Shown here: positions 11,879 to 24,349 of the stretch, piece by piece
Position numbering within the stretch: position 1 is the first letter of the stretch
How the letters are laid out: each line of letters opens with the position of its first letter
NCBI GenBank assembly: GCA_001643675.2
Contig: LSRY02000003.1
Location: 2,399,501-2,463,500, forward strand
Source of the DNA: Monocercomonoides exilis
Lineage: Eukaryota > Preaxostyla > Oxymonadida > Polymastigidae
Length of the DNA stretch: 64,000 nt
Direction of reading: 5' to 3'
Program-made: the position numbers and the translations under genes
The notes under the pieces: model-generated
Database searches by the model: none
What the model was told of the DNA's origin: nothing
The model's input: only the letters and a program-made list of their open reading frames with translations

Positions 11879-14800
11879 TGTTGTTCCACTTTTCAAATTT
11901 ATCCTCTATTTATCCAAATACTTTTCTTTGTTTTGACAGTTCTTTCTTCTCCTTTCAAATTCAACTCCCAACTCAAATTTCAAATCAAAAATATCTTCTT
12001 CCTTTCATTCAAAAGCCCTCTTTCTCTTTCTCCTCTTCTTTCTCTTTCTTTTTCTCATTTTAATTTGAGAGTATTTCCTTCAGCTGCAAATTTTCTTCTT
12101 TTTCTTCATTTCATTCATGATCTCTGATGATGAAACAGATCATGAAGAAAATCAATCAGATGATGTGAATGATGATAATGAAGAAGAAGCTGTGTGAAAT
12201 GTTGTTGATATATTTGAAGAAGAAGAAGAAGAAGAAGATGGTAATGATGATGAATGGATTGAATGAGACGATTAATTGTTGAAAATTGAGAAGATGGGAG
12301 TCAATAAATATCAACGTAGAAATTCATTGAAATTCTCTTCTTCTGTTTCTTTTTCTTCTGCAGAGGAGAAACATCTGAATCCTTTTCACTTTCAGCTCAA
12401 TCTCTTTCTCTCTCTCCAACAATAAATACTAAGCACGCGTCAATCTCTTTTTCATTCCATTTCTTTCAATTTTTCGTTTCCCTTTTTTCACTCAAAACAT
12501 CTTCCCTCAAAAATAATTCTTTGCCAAAGGTTAATGCCAGGCATCTTCGAAATATCTTGAATTTCATATGTCTGTCTGTATTTTTCCTTCCCTGCTTTTC
12601 TCTTTCTTCTTCAAAGCCACCTAATCCCTCATTCTTTCAGCATTCTTAAAAACAAAATAACAATCACTTCAAAAAATATATCAGCAAACCTTCAGAACCA
12701 ATGCTCAAGTCAATAACTATATTTTATCCCGTTGGCACCTGTTTTCTTTATCAATTTCATTATTCCTTTCGTTTTCGAATGTTTCATCATCTGATTCGCA
12801 AACCATCCTTTCCATAAGTCATTTATCCATCAAATGCATCGATTTCTGGTCCTTCTGAAAAATGTGAGATTTATGCATTTTGCTCAAATTCCATTCTCAT
12901 CATTGAAAATAATCCTATTTCTCATCTGAAAATATCATCTCCAATTCCCTTCCCAATCCCTTCACCCTGGGCACTTTCCATATGAATTCGCTCTCCCAAC
13001 TCTGTGGTCACCCTGCACAACAAGATATCCCGCTTTCATTCATTTTCATTCATTTCCACCTCCTGCCCTGAAAGAAACACAAAAACAATCAACAGATAAA
13101 TATTCATATATAGAAAATAAATAAAGACCAAACTGCGCTTCGACTGTTTTTTGCCAAACAGCCTCATTTCCACAGCCAACATCATTCAAAAAACCAATCT
13201 CTTTATTTCAGTCTCAGAATGGTCAAATTTCAGCACTGAATGCACCTCCACAAAATACATCGTGTATCCTACTGGAGGGTCTTTTCAGCCCGTACACATT
13301 GTGTTGCCTGTCAGGATGTGTTTTTTTTGTTTTTCTCATGATCCTCTCCTTTAATAATATTCTCAACCACCCAAAGAAGTATATCACGTTTATTTCATCA
13401 ACACCAGGCACATGAGGGATAAGGCGTATACAAGTGATGGAAGAGGATTATTTGTGAGAGAAGGTGGGGGTTGAGTATATTTTTGAGAATGTTAATGCTT
13501 CAAGAATGATTTTTGAATGAAAGAAATTCTGAGACAAAGGGGGTGGGGAAGGATAGGGAGAGATTTGTAGAGGAAAATGTAGAAAATATGTAGAGAAAAA
13601 GTTGGGGACGATAAAGAAGGTGATTATTGTTGATTGGAGATATGGAATTTGAAAAAAAGGAAAAGAGGGCAAAAGCTTGAAAGAAGAAGAATATTCTGAA
13701 GTGTTCAAATGGAAAAGGGTGTTTTTTTAAAAGAAAAGATTTTATGGAAGAGAATGGGAAAGATAAAGAAAAGGAAGGGATGATATTTTCTGATGATTTT
13801 GGGGGTTGAATGGAAGAGGGGAATGGAAAGGAAAGGAAATTAAGAAATATTTTCATTTTTGGTTTCTCAGTGAAGCGCAGAACAATTTCAAAAAGGCAGA
13901 AACGAACTGAGGATGTCATCTTTCATCAATTAATTTTCTTCGGCCTTCAACAAATATTTCGATAACGATTGTTTGCTCTTTGTCAAATCAACTTATTGAA
14001 TTCGATATTTGGCCCAATCAACGACTTCACCCAAATTAATCTCAACGTCTTCTTTAGGAATGTCAATTGACTGATTGCGCATTTCCCTATTACCACATAT
14101 ATTCACATTTTTTCGACTTGAACTTCATCTTCGTGGTCATCGTGGGATCATCATCTTCTTCTTCAGATAATCCTCCTTCATTCAATCAACCATCTTCCTC
14201 ATTTCTTGATTTTACAAACACAAAATTCGCCTTCTCACAATTCACCTGTTTATTCAGCGACAAGCACGCCTGTTATGAATCGCATAGCCAAAAACACACA
14301 AAATCTTCTTCACTCAACCATTTCTTCCTCTTCTTCGTCTCTTTCGTCCCCTTCTTCAACTTCAACTTCATTCTTCCTCATTCGTTCACACATTCGCACA
14401 GCATCTATCTTCATTTCAACAATTGTGACCCTCCTTTTCTTCTTCAACGCCTTCTTCGATGAACGAATTAAAAATATTCCTATTTCTATTTCATTCAACT
14501 CCCGTTAAATCCAGGGCCGAGCATCATCTTTCATTCTTACTCAGAAAGATAAAAGGCATATTTGTTGTTTTACGGAATATCTTTAAAAATTATTTTACAA
14601 ATGAAATGGTTCAATGTCAAATCAAGAATAGCCGATCATCGGGCACACAATCCATGAAGGTTGCCTCTGCATTATTTATTTTGAGATTGAAAGAATTACA
14701 GGAAGAAGAAGGAACAAGATTGGAAAAGATTTCTTTGAACAAACAGTTGCAAGGATGGTTTTCGAGAGATTTCGCAAGGCCACATGCCTTCAAAAAGTCT

Positions 14801-14990
14801 CAGAAGATGAAACGATGAGGGAAACTTATTTATTTGAAAAGGCAAATTTAATGGATAATTCTATGAAAGAAGAGAATAAATGCCCGACAGGCAATGTTGA
14901 TTTCATCAAATGCAAAAATGAGATGTTTTCTTCAATTTTGTGTGCCATCTCCCCAACTTTCTTCGATTTTACCGTCACTTGCACATAAAT
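11879..14990. other. Shared 3.1 kb tail between convergent cassettes C and D (left arm)
   Basis: Non-coding or degenerate DNA between two convergent cassettes, identical (mirrored) to 24,350-27,460 and clearly homologous to 35,723-39,186. Several frames are open because of conserved TC/GA-rich sequence, and the three copies retain blocks of very high identity. A decayed coding fragment lies near 13,140-13,410; see the version at 37,504-37,782. I assign no gene. Confidence 0.6.
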
Positions 14991-17332
14991 TCACCGACAA
15001 GTCAGCTGATGAAATGATTTCTGCCTTATGATCTGCACCTTCTTCAGAAGACCCATCGCATTGCGTGTGCTCTTGCAGGACATCTTTGATAGCCAGCAAT
15101 ACATTTCTTTGATGCCAAGTATTCTATCCACACATGCATTGTCAGCTGTATACCCGTTGAGAAATATGAATGAGTCGACATCCCAATCGCCAAGTGCTTC
15201 TGTTCTGTCATGTCCAACAGCCGAGTTGTCTTTCTGAGTGATGCTTCTCATGAAGGCGAACAAGGGCTCTTTCACAGAAGCGACAAATGATTTACACACA
15301 AAATACATATCTCTTCCGACACAGGCCTTGTTGGCTGAAAACACGATATTGGCGACGGAAAAGGAGGATTCTGACACTTGTGAATCATCCTTGTACTCGA
15401 TCATGAGAGCACCGCCTCTTCCTCCAGAACTTGTATCCTCGCTCACAGAGCAGCTGGAGAAGGTGGAATCACTCACAGAAAATGAGTTGGCAGAGGCAGA
15501 TGAGGCGAATGAGATGCATCCGCCATTGGTGGCAGTCTGTTGGTTTTGCGGAGCTGAGTTGATGTTGGTGATGGTGCAGTTGGCGAGGGAGAGGGAGAGG
15601 GCAGGGGAGGTGGCAGAGGAGAGGACACAGCTGGTGGGGGCGGCAGTGGAGATGATGTGGGTGATGTTGGAGGAGTTGAGGGTGAGGGGAGCGGTGAGGG
15701 AGGTGAGGTGGAAGATGCTTTGGCTGCTGAGGGTGAGACTGGTGATTGCTGTGTGGTTGAGGGCGAGGGAGCCAGCAGTGAGGAAGAAGAGGGGAGTTTT
15801 TATTGTTATGGAGGTTGTTCCTGTGATGGTGGTTGTGTTGAGGTTGAGGGAAGGGGAGTTACCGGAGAGGTGGAAGAGGATGGGGGTGATTTGATTTGTG
15901 GAGTTGTGTGCGATGGCGAGGGCAGAGACTGTGAGGGAGCCCTGGGTCTGTTGGAAGAGGGCAGACGAGGCAGATGGATCTGGTGAAGAAGATGTTGATG
16001 ATGATGACAAGGATGAAAGAGATGATGTTGATTGTGATGAGTGTGAATGTGAGTTTGATGGCTGGAGAATGCCACTGGAGGCGATGGTGGTGGCAGTTGT
16101 GCCATTTCCAGTGATTTTTGTATTTGGAGCACGAAATGTGAGAGTCTTTGTGGGAGTGAAAGTGGAGAAGAGAAGGGAGAGGGAGGCATCGCTGAAGGGA
16201 GCAACGCATCCGAGGGCATACTCCACTGTGGCACAGGAGCTTTGCTGTGTTTTGCCACAGGCATCAGCATCAGTTCCACCATTTGAGACTATTTTGTTCT
16301 GGCTGATGATTGGAAGCCATCCATTGTACACACTGCTATCTGCAGTTCCTGCATTCCACACTCTTTTTGTTGTGGTTGTTGAACCGCATTGCTGGAAAGG
16401 AGATTGAGTGATGCTGCTGCCATTGAAGAACACATCATTTCCTCTGCCATTCGTCGCAGTGTTGCCATCGAAGAAACAGAATGTGATGAATTTTATTCCA
16501 TTCATCCAAGAGTAAGTTCCATCAAAGTATATTCCGGCTCCGCCCCATGTGGAAGAAGAAGTTAATTTGTTATTGATGAACTGACACTCAACGATTGAAA
16601 ACAGGTTGGGCTTGTTATTCGGAGGCCAATGAAACGTGAGAGAGCCAGTTGAATCGTTGCCAGAATTTGCGATGCACTTGCAGTTTGTGAACAAGAATTG
16701 AGCATTTGATGGCATATCATTGAGCCAGAAATACCAGCCAGTTCCACACCAATATGTTATTGAACAACTTTCCACTATATTTTCTGAAAATTTCCAAACA
16801 GAATTGGATTGAGGATAGTACAAGTGTGCTGCACCTCCATGTAATGCCGAACAACTTGTGAAATTGGATTTTGTGACATTTATTTTCAGCAAATTTCCGC
16901 AATATAACGCTCCAGCATGATCATTGGATGAGCATTTATTGAATGAACACGAAATGATTGTGAGGTTTGCATTAACGCAATTAACATAAAGTGCGCCTCC
17001 ATGGCTAGTTCCACCATTTGAATTATTCCATTCACACCACTCGAAGCGATGACTTTCAACATCAAACGAAGTCAGTCTACCAGGTTTCTCTCTTTGAGAT
17101 TCAGTTCCAATGTGTTCAACAGCAGCATTTGGTGAAGAGCGTGTTTGGTGGAGGAAAGAGGCATTGAAGGCAGAGAGGGATGTGGATGGGCTGTTGAGAG
17201 AGGGGATGATGATACTGTTAACGGGACTATGCTGGATGAGTGTAAGCGATGGACATGAAGGAAAGAGAAAGAATACTGAAACAGAAAAATAACAGAAATT
17301 TGTATGAATTGAACAAAATTTTTGATATTCAT
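14991..17332 (-). CDS. Cassette D: full-length-type Pmp-like beta-helix surface protein
   Basis: An ATG at 17332 opens a hydrophobic leader (MNIKNFVQFIQISVIFLFQY). A GT-AG intron of only 23 nt (17,232-17,254) would join it in frame to 14,991-17,231, giving about 772 residues. Without that intron the leader is one frameshift away. The first half holds the shared repeats (GGALYVNCVNANLTIISC, SALHGGAAHLYYPQS, CGTGWYFWL, GRGNDVFFNGSSI). The second half starts at NGGTDADACGKTQQSSCATV and adds a Ser/Thr-rich stretch and further repeats (LANCTITNINSAP, GGRGGALMIEY). It ends after a Cys-containing segment (YCWLSKMSCKSTRNAMGLLK). Secretion and cell-surface display are inferred from the leader, sequons and fold. 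No transmembrane segment is visible in the C-terminal part. The 15,899-16,407 stretch differs from mirror copy D'. Confidence 0.65.
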
Positions 17333-17943
17333 TTTTTTAAATATGATTGATAATCAAAAACAAAGAATATACAACTCCAATGAGTAATTTTTCTTGAGAA
17401 TTTGTTTGTGAATGGATTAGCGATGCAATATGAAAAGAAAGAGACCGGGAACATAAAATATGCAATGTCTTTTAAAAGGGCAAGTTATTTGTGGAATTAT
17501 TTTTCATTTAATAAGAACCTCTAAATTTTCATCTTGAATATCCTTTGGAGCAAATCCGTTAAATATCATATAGCAAACTTTAAAGAAAGATAAAGCATTG
17601 ATATTGCGGACTTATTTATTGTTTTTCTTTTAAAAAAACTTCAGTTATGAAAGGAACTGAAAAATACATAATTAACTTGTCTTTCAAAGAATGTTTTGAG
17701 CTAATGACTTTGAATATGTTTGCTGATATAAAACTTCAGACTTTCATATTTTTTAAATCAATTTTTAACTTTCAAAACTTCATTTCTCTGTTTTTCTTTT
17801 TTAACATTTCAAAAGCAAAATAAAAAATAATTTTTTTTTGAAAAAAATGTAGTTTGTTGAATAGCTTGTTTCATTATCACGCAAAAACGCATCTCCATTT
17901 TTAATTCGTGTTTTATCTGCTTGAACTATTTCTTTCACAAAAT

Positions 17944-18200
17944 GGGTCATTATTTTTGAAATCATAATTATTTTCGGGGTATTGATTTTTCAAAGGTTTT
18001 TCTTTCCTTTGGGAAGAGATTTTGTATTCAAATGCTAAAATTATCACAACTGTTTCAAAAACAAATGAATGATCTGAAATAAAAATCAAGAAGTCTTGAA
18101 TATGTCTGTTCACTTTTCAGTGTTCATTTGTTGACATTCAAAAGAAATTTTCAAACCGAAAATTATTAAAGAATAAATATGATTTCAAAAATAATCACCC
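17944..18200. mobile_element. MITE-like element, copy M2 (257 bp)
   Basis: The left end is GGGTCATTATTTTTGAAATC and the right end reads GATTTCAAAAATAATCACCC. AAAT immediately flanks both ends (17,940-17,943 and 18,201-18,204), a perfect 4-bp target duplication. It is internally homologous to M1, with no ORF. A mirror copy lies at 21,137-21,393. Confidence 0.75.
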
Positions 18201-18540
18201 AAATACATAAAAATTGAAATAGCGTATTTTATAAACCCGAAAAGGATTTTCTTTTTAATGGAAATTTTTTCTTAATTGGCACTTTTTTCTGTTTTCGTTA
18301 GCCAACTTCTGAAAAGCTCCGAATGGCTTTCAGCACTTTAACGAACCGCTTTCACCATCTCAATACAATTCTTTAACTGTTTGTTTTCCTTATTTTGTTT
18401 ATTATTCTCAGAAATATTTCGGTTTTTGTTTTTGAAATTTCATTTTTCTAAGCTTTCCAGTCATAGTTAATGCACAAGATACGTCCGGGACCTAAGTTAA
18501 CATATGTCGCAGCTATGATGATAACGTGCTGCGCACATAT

Positions 18541-18796
18541 GAGTGATAATTTTTGAAATCATATTTTTTCAATCAAAAATTTCTGTTTGAGAATTCACTT
18601 TGAATATTGATAAATGAACACTGAAAAGTTGTAACAACATTCAAACATTAAATTTTCTTGAAAATATTCTCAAATATCGTCATTAGAAGCAACTATCTCA
18701 CATTTTTCTTTTTAAAGAATAATTCCTCTCTAAAAAAATTAATCCTTTGAAGAATCAACGCTCTGAAAAAAGTTATGATTTCAAAAAGAATTACCC
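18541..18796. mobile_element. MITE-like element, copy M3 (256 bp)
   Basis: The left end is GAGTGATAATTTTTGAAATC and the right end is GATTTCAAAAAGAATTACCC. ATAT flanks both ends. The interior is inverted relative to M2 (TGAACACTGAAAAGT against ACTTTTCAGTGTTCA). A mirror copy lies at 20,541-20,796. Confidence 0.7.
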
Positions 18797-19234
18797 ATAT
18801 GTTTTTATCTTCCGATTGTTTGAGGAAACTGTGGGAAAAATTGTTTTCAATTTTTGCACATTTCAAGAATCCTGGTCTATTTTGATTGAAACCAATAGAA
18901 TTTTTTAGGATTTTTATTTATTCGCTTTATTTTAGGGTTTAACGTATTAATAACTTGCTAGTGTTGAATTCTGTTATTCAAATTTCCAGAATTTTCTTTT
19001 TTAATGAATACTTAAACAATTATCAAAAAAGCTCTATTGATATTTGGGAACAGAAAAATGAAATCTATCCAAAGATTATTCGTGTACCCAATAATTAATT
19101 TTCAATTATTGAACTGAATATTGTGCATGGTTTTCGATCATGGAATCTATTTTGATCGATCCCAAAAAATAATAATAAATAATTATATCCTAATTGAGTT
19201 GTGAAAATATTTTTGCATTTAAGAAAATAATAAT

Positions 19235-20102
19235 ACAGTCAAAATCGGATATCATTACATCTGTTTTTTCACAACTTTTTGTGACTATTTCTGATTGTGA
19301 TTATATGTGATGTGATATTACACAGAAAAAATTTTTAAATTTTTATTTATTTTATTTATTTTGGACCAGTTTTTTCTTTTCAGAAATTCTTCACAATAAC
19401 TCGTTTTTTATCATCAAAAATAGACCTCTGCGACATGACAAGAGAATTTTAAAACAGAGACAAAATAACTGAAAAGATAATGACGATTTGTTAAAAATTG
19501 TAATTTTTAACTTTATTACTATTTTTGATAATGCAAAAATATTATTAATAAATCAACATATGTCAAACTTTTTTGAAAATGTTTATTTTCTTGTTTAATT
19601 TTCAAATATTATTTTAAATATAAATATTAATCATATTTCTGTTCACACTCATGCAAATTTTCAAAAATAGCAAATATAACATTGTTTTGATTTTGTTTTC
19701 ATAACATCGAAATATGAATTTTATATTATGTTTGAAAATTAAACAAGAAAATAAACATTTTCAAAAAAGTTTGACATATGTTGATTTATTAATAATATTT
19801 TTGCATTATCAAAAATAGTAATAAAGTTAAAAATTACAATTTTTAACAAATCGTCATTATCTTTTCAGTTATTTTGTCTCTGTTTTAAAATTCTCTTGTC
19901 ATGTCGCAGAGGTCTATTTTTGATGATAAAAAACGAGTTATTGTGAAGAATTTCTGAAAAGAAAAAACTGGTCCAAAATAAATAAAATAAATAAAAATTT
20001 AAAAATTTTTTCTGTGTAATATCACATCACATATAATCACAATCAGAAATAGTCACAAAAAGTTGTGAAAAAACAGATGTAATGATATCCGATTTTGACT
20101 GT
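19235..20102. repeat. TIR-bounded palindromic segment across the axis
   Basis: It begins ACAGTCAAAATCGGATATCA and ends with the exact reverse complement. A related sequence near 32,024-32,477 carries similar terminal motifs (GTCAGAATCGAATCT at one end, AGACTGTATT at the other) and the internal block ACACAGAAAAA. The palindrome axis may therefore lie inside a DNA-transposon-like element. Because the whole region is a palindrome, the terminal repeat alone is not proof; the second copy is the real support. Confidence 0.45.
19607..19730. other. Unique spacer at the palindrome axis (124 bp)
   Basis: The only asymmetric sequence between the arms. It is AT-rich and contains TTCTGTTCACACTCATGCAA. 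No gene. Confidence 0.85.
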
Positions 20103-20540
20103 ATTATTATTTTCTTAAATGCAAAAATATTTTCACAACTCAATTAGGATATAATTATTTATTATTATTTTTTGGGATCGATCAAAATAGATTCCATGAT
20201 CGAAAACCATGCACAATATTCAGTTCAATAATTGAAAATTAATTATTGGGTACACGAATAATCTTTGGATAGATTTCATTTTTCTGTTCCCAAATATCAA
20301 TAGAGCTTTTTTGATAATTGTTTAAGTATTCATTAAAAAAGAAAATTCTGGAAATTTGAATAACAGAATTCAACACTAGCAAGTTATTAATACGTTAAAC
20401 CCTAAAATAAAGCGAATAAATAAAAATCCTAAAAAATTCTATTGGTTTCAATCAAAATAGACCAGGATTCTTGAAATGTGCAAAAATTGAAAACAATTTT
20501 TCCCACAGTTTCCTCAAACAATCGGAAGATAAAAACATAT

Positions 20541-20796
20541 GGGTAATTCTTTTTGAAATCATAACTTTTTTCAGAGCGTTGATTCTTCAAAGGATTAATT
20601 TTTTTAGAGAGGAATTATTCTTTAAAAAGAAAAATGTGAGATAGTTGCTTCTAATGACGATATTTGAGAATATTTTCAAGAAAATTTAATGTTTGAATGT
20701 TGTTACAACTTTTCAGTGTTCATTTATCAATATTCAAAGTGAATTCTCAAACAGAAATTTTTGATTGAAAAAATATGATTTCAAAAATTATCACTC
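20541..20796. mobile_element. Mirror copy of MITE M3
   Basis: Reverse complement of 18,541-18,796, duplicated as part of the palindrome arm and not by separate insertion. Confidence 0.7.
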
Positions 20797-21136
20797 ATAT
20801 GTGCGCAGCACGTTATCATCATAGCTGCGACATATGTTAACTTAGGTCCCGGACGTATCTTGTGCATTAACTATGACTGGAAAGCTTAGAAAAATGAAAT
20901 TTCAAAAACAAAAACCGAAATATTTCTGAGAATAATAAACAAAATAAGGAAAACAAACAGTTAAAGAATTGTATTGAGATGGTGAAAGCGGTTCGTTAAA
21001 GTGCTGAAAGCCATTCGGAGCTTTTCAGAAGTTGGCTAACGAAAACAGAAAAAAGTGCCAATTAAGAAAAAATTTCCATTAAAAAGAAAATCCTTTTCGG
21101 GTTTATAAAATACGCTATTTCAATTTTTATGTATTT

Positions 21137-21393
21137 GGGTGATTATTTTTGAAATCATATTTATTCTTTAATAATTTTCGGTTTGAAAATTTCTTTTGAA
21201 TGTCAACAAATGAACACTGAAAAGTGAACAGACATATTCAAGACTTCTTGATTTTTATTTCAGATCATTCATTTGTTTTTGAAACAGTTGTGATAATTTT
21301 AGCATTTGAATACAAAATCTCTTCCCAAAGGAAAGAAAAACCTTTGAAAAATCAATACCCCGAAAATAATTATGATTTCAAAAATAATGACCC
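21137..21393. mobile_element. Mirror copy of MITE M2
   Basis: Reverse complement of 17,944-18,200, with the flanking 4-bp duplication also mirrored. It arose with the arm. Confidence 0.7.
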
Positions 21394-22010
21394 ATTTTGT
21401 GAAAGAAATAGTTCAAGCAGATAAAACACGAATTAAAAATGGAGATGCGTTTTTTGCGTGATAATGAAACAAGCTATTCAACAAACTACATTTTTTTTCA
21501 AAAAAAAAATTATTTTTTATTTTGCTTTTGAAATGTTAAAAAAAGAAAAACAGAGAAATGAAGTTTTGAAAGTTAAAAATTGATTTAAAAAATATGAAAG
21601 TCTGAAGTTTTATATCAGCAAACATATTCAAAGTCATTAGCTCAAAACATTCTTTGAAAGACAAGTTAATTATGTATTTTTTCAGTTCCTTTCATAACTG
21701 AAGTTTTTTTTAAAAGAAAAACAATAAATAAGTCCGCAATATCAATGCTTTATCTTTCTTTAAAGTTTGCTATATGATATTTAACGGATTTGCTCCAAAG
21801 GATATTCAAGATGAAAATTTAGAGGTTCTTATTAAATGAAAAATAATTCCACAAATAACTTGCCCTTTTAAAAGACATTGCATATTTTATGTTCCCGGTC
21901 TCTTTCTTTTCATATTGCATCGCTAATCCATTCACAAACAAATTCTCAAGAAAAATTACTCATTGGAGTTGTATATTCTTTGTTTTTGATTATCAATCAT
22001 ATTTAAAAAA

Positions 22011-24349
22011 ATGAATATCAAAAATTTTGTTCAATTCATACAAATTTCTGTTATTTTTCTGTTTCAGTATTCTTTCTCTTTCCTTCATGTCCATCGCTTA
22101 CACTCATCCAGCATAGTCCCGTTAACAGTATCATCATCCCCTCTCTCAACAGCCCATCCACATCCCTCTCTGCCTTCAATGCCTCTTTCCTCCACCAAAC
22201 ACGCTCTTCACCAAATGCTGCTGTTGAACACATTGGAACTGAATCTCAAAGAGAGAAACCTGGTAGACTGACTTCGTTTGATGTTGAAAGTCATCGCTTC
22301 GAGTGGTGTGAATGGAATAATTCAAATGGTGGAACTAGCCATGGAGGCGCACTTTATGTTAATTGCGTTAATGCAAACCTCACAATCATTTCGTGTTCAT
22401 TCAATAAATGCTCATCCAATGATCATGCTGGAGCGTTATATTGCGGAAATTTGCTGAAAATAAATGTCACAAAATCCAATTTCACAAGTTGTTCGGCATT
22501 ACATGGAGGTGCAGCACACTTGTACTATCCTCAATCCAATTCTGTTTGGAAATTTTCAGAAAATATAGTGGAAAGTTGTTCAATAACATATTGGTGTGGA
22601 ACTGGCTGGTATTTCTGGCTCAATGATATGCCATCAAATGCTCAATTCTTGTTCACAAACTGCAAGTGCATCGCAAATTCTGGCAACGATTCAACTGGCT
22701 CTCTCACGTTTCATTGGCCTCCGAATAACAAGCCCAACCTGTTTTCAATCGTTGAGTGTCAGTTCATCAATAACAAATTAACTTCTTCTTCCACATGGGG
22801 CGGAGCCGGAATATACTTTGATGGAACTTACTCTTGGATGAATGGAATAAAATTCATCACATTCTGTTTCTTCGATGGCAACACTGCGACGAATGGCAGA
22901 GGAAATGATGTGTTCTTCAATGGCAGCAGCATCACCCAATCCCCATTTGAGAATTGTGGCTCAACAACCCTATCGAAAAGGGTCTGGAATAACAATACAG
23001 CTGACAATGCTGTGTACAATGGCTGGCTCCCCCTAATCGCACAGAACAAAGTCGTTGCAAATGGTGGAACTGATGTCGATATCTGTGGCAGACCCCAACA
23101 GACCCCATGTGCCACCATCGAGTATGCCCTCACTGGCTTCATTTCCCTCCTCCAAGACGCCTCCCTCACCCTCCTCAGTTCAACATTTGTTCCAACTCAA
23201 ACACTCACTTTCAGCGCGGTTGATACCATAATCACTGGAAATGGCACAACTGCCACCACCATCGCCTCCAGTGGCATTCCCCAACCACCAATCTCATATT
23301 CACAGTCATCACAATCAACGTCATCATTTTCATCATTTTCATCTGCATCTTCTTCACCAGATCCATCTGCCTCGTCTGCCCTCTTCCAACAGATCCAGGG
23401 CTTCCTCACAGTCTCTGCCCTCGCCATCGCCCACAACTCCTCAAATCAAATCACCCCCATCCTCTTCCACCTCTCCGGTAACTCCCCTTCCCTCAACCTC
23501 AACACAACCACCATCACAGGAACAACCTCCATAACAATAAAAACTCCCCTCTTCTTCCTCACTGCTGGCTCCCTCGCCCTCAACCACACAGCAATCACCA
23601 GTCTCACCCTCAGCAGCCAAAGCATCTTCCACCTCACCTCCCTCACCGCTCCCCTCACCCTCAACTCCTCCAACATCACCCACATCATCTCCACTGCCGC
23701 CCCCACCAGCTGTGTCCTCTCCTCTGCCACCTCCCCTGCCCTCTCCCTCTCCCTCGCCAACTGCACCATCACCAACATCAACTCAGCTCCGCAAAACCAA
23801 CAGACTGCCACCAATGGCGGATGCATCTCATTCGCCTCATCTGCCTCTGCCAACTCATTTTCTGTGAGTGATTCCACCTTCTCCAGCTGCTCTGTGAGCG
23901 AGGATACAAGTTCTGGAGGAAGAGGCGGTGCTCTCATGATCGAGTACAAGGATGATTCACAAGTGTCAGAATCCTCCTTTTCCGTCGCCAATATCGTGTT
24001 TTCAGCCAACAAGGCCTGTGTCGGAAGAGATATGTATTTTGTGTGTAAATCATTTGTCGCTTCTGTGAAAGAGCCCTTGTTCGCCTTCATGAGAAGCATC
24101 ACTCAGAAAGACAACTCGGCTGTTGGACATGACAGAACAGAAGCACTTGGCGATTGGGATGTCGACTCATTCATATTTCTCAACGGGTATACAGCTGACA
24201 ATGCATGTGTGGATAGAATACTTGGCATCAAAGAAATGTATTGCTGGCTATCAAAGATGTCCTGCAAGAGCACACGCAATGCGATGGGTCTTCTGAAGAA
24301 GGTGCAGATCATAAGGCAGAAATCATTTCATCAGCTGACTTGTCGGTGA
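22011..24349 (+). CDS. Cassette D': full-length-type Pmp-like beta-helix surface protein
   Basis: Mirror copy of D with the same start region. ATG at 22,011 opens the leader, a 23-nt GT-AG intron at 22,089-22,111 restores frame, and the second exon 22,112-24,349 ends in TGA, giving about 771 residues. The repeat half is identical to D up to NGSSITQSPF. From 22,936 to 23,441 it carries a different version (ENCGSTTLSKRVWNNNTADN, ICGRPQQTPCATIEYALTGF) that resembles cassettes H and F, and then it is again identical to D to the end. Function (secreted or surface beta-helix) is inferred as for D. If the short intron is not real, the gene is frameshifted near residue 27 and probably silent. Confidence 0.65.

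Larger units (their letters stand above)
9839..19606 (+). repeat. Left arm of a large palindrome (about 9.8 kb)
   Basis: The reverse complement of this arm matches 19,731-29,531. Mirrored positions sum to 39,337 near the axis, 39,339-39,343 further out and 39,370 beyond the 31-bp indel, so only a few small indels separate the arms. The only large difference is at 15,899-16,407. The arm holds cassettes C (+) and D (-), the shared tail between them, and MITE copies M2 and M3. Beyond 9839 the arms diverge into related but distinct cassettes B and E. Confidence 0.93.
17333..22010. other. Non-coding centre of the palindrome
   Basis: AT-rich DNA without convincing genes, symmetric about a 124 bp spacer. 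It carries MITE copies M2, M3 and their mirror images, and a TIR-bounded segment straddling the axis. The small mirrored frames at 17,913-18,113 and 21,224-21,424 lie inside the MITEs. Confidence 0.7.

Noticed and set aside
15238-15894. Long Glu/Val/Arg-rich frames antisense to cassette D (also at 23,446-24,102 and 34,735-35,652)
   Set aside because: They are shadows of the Ser/Thr/Leu-rich coding strand; the cassette frame has the family motifs.
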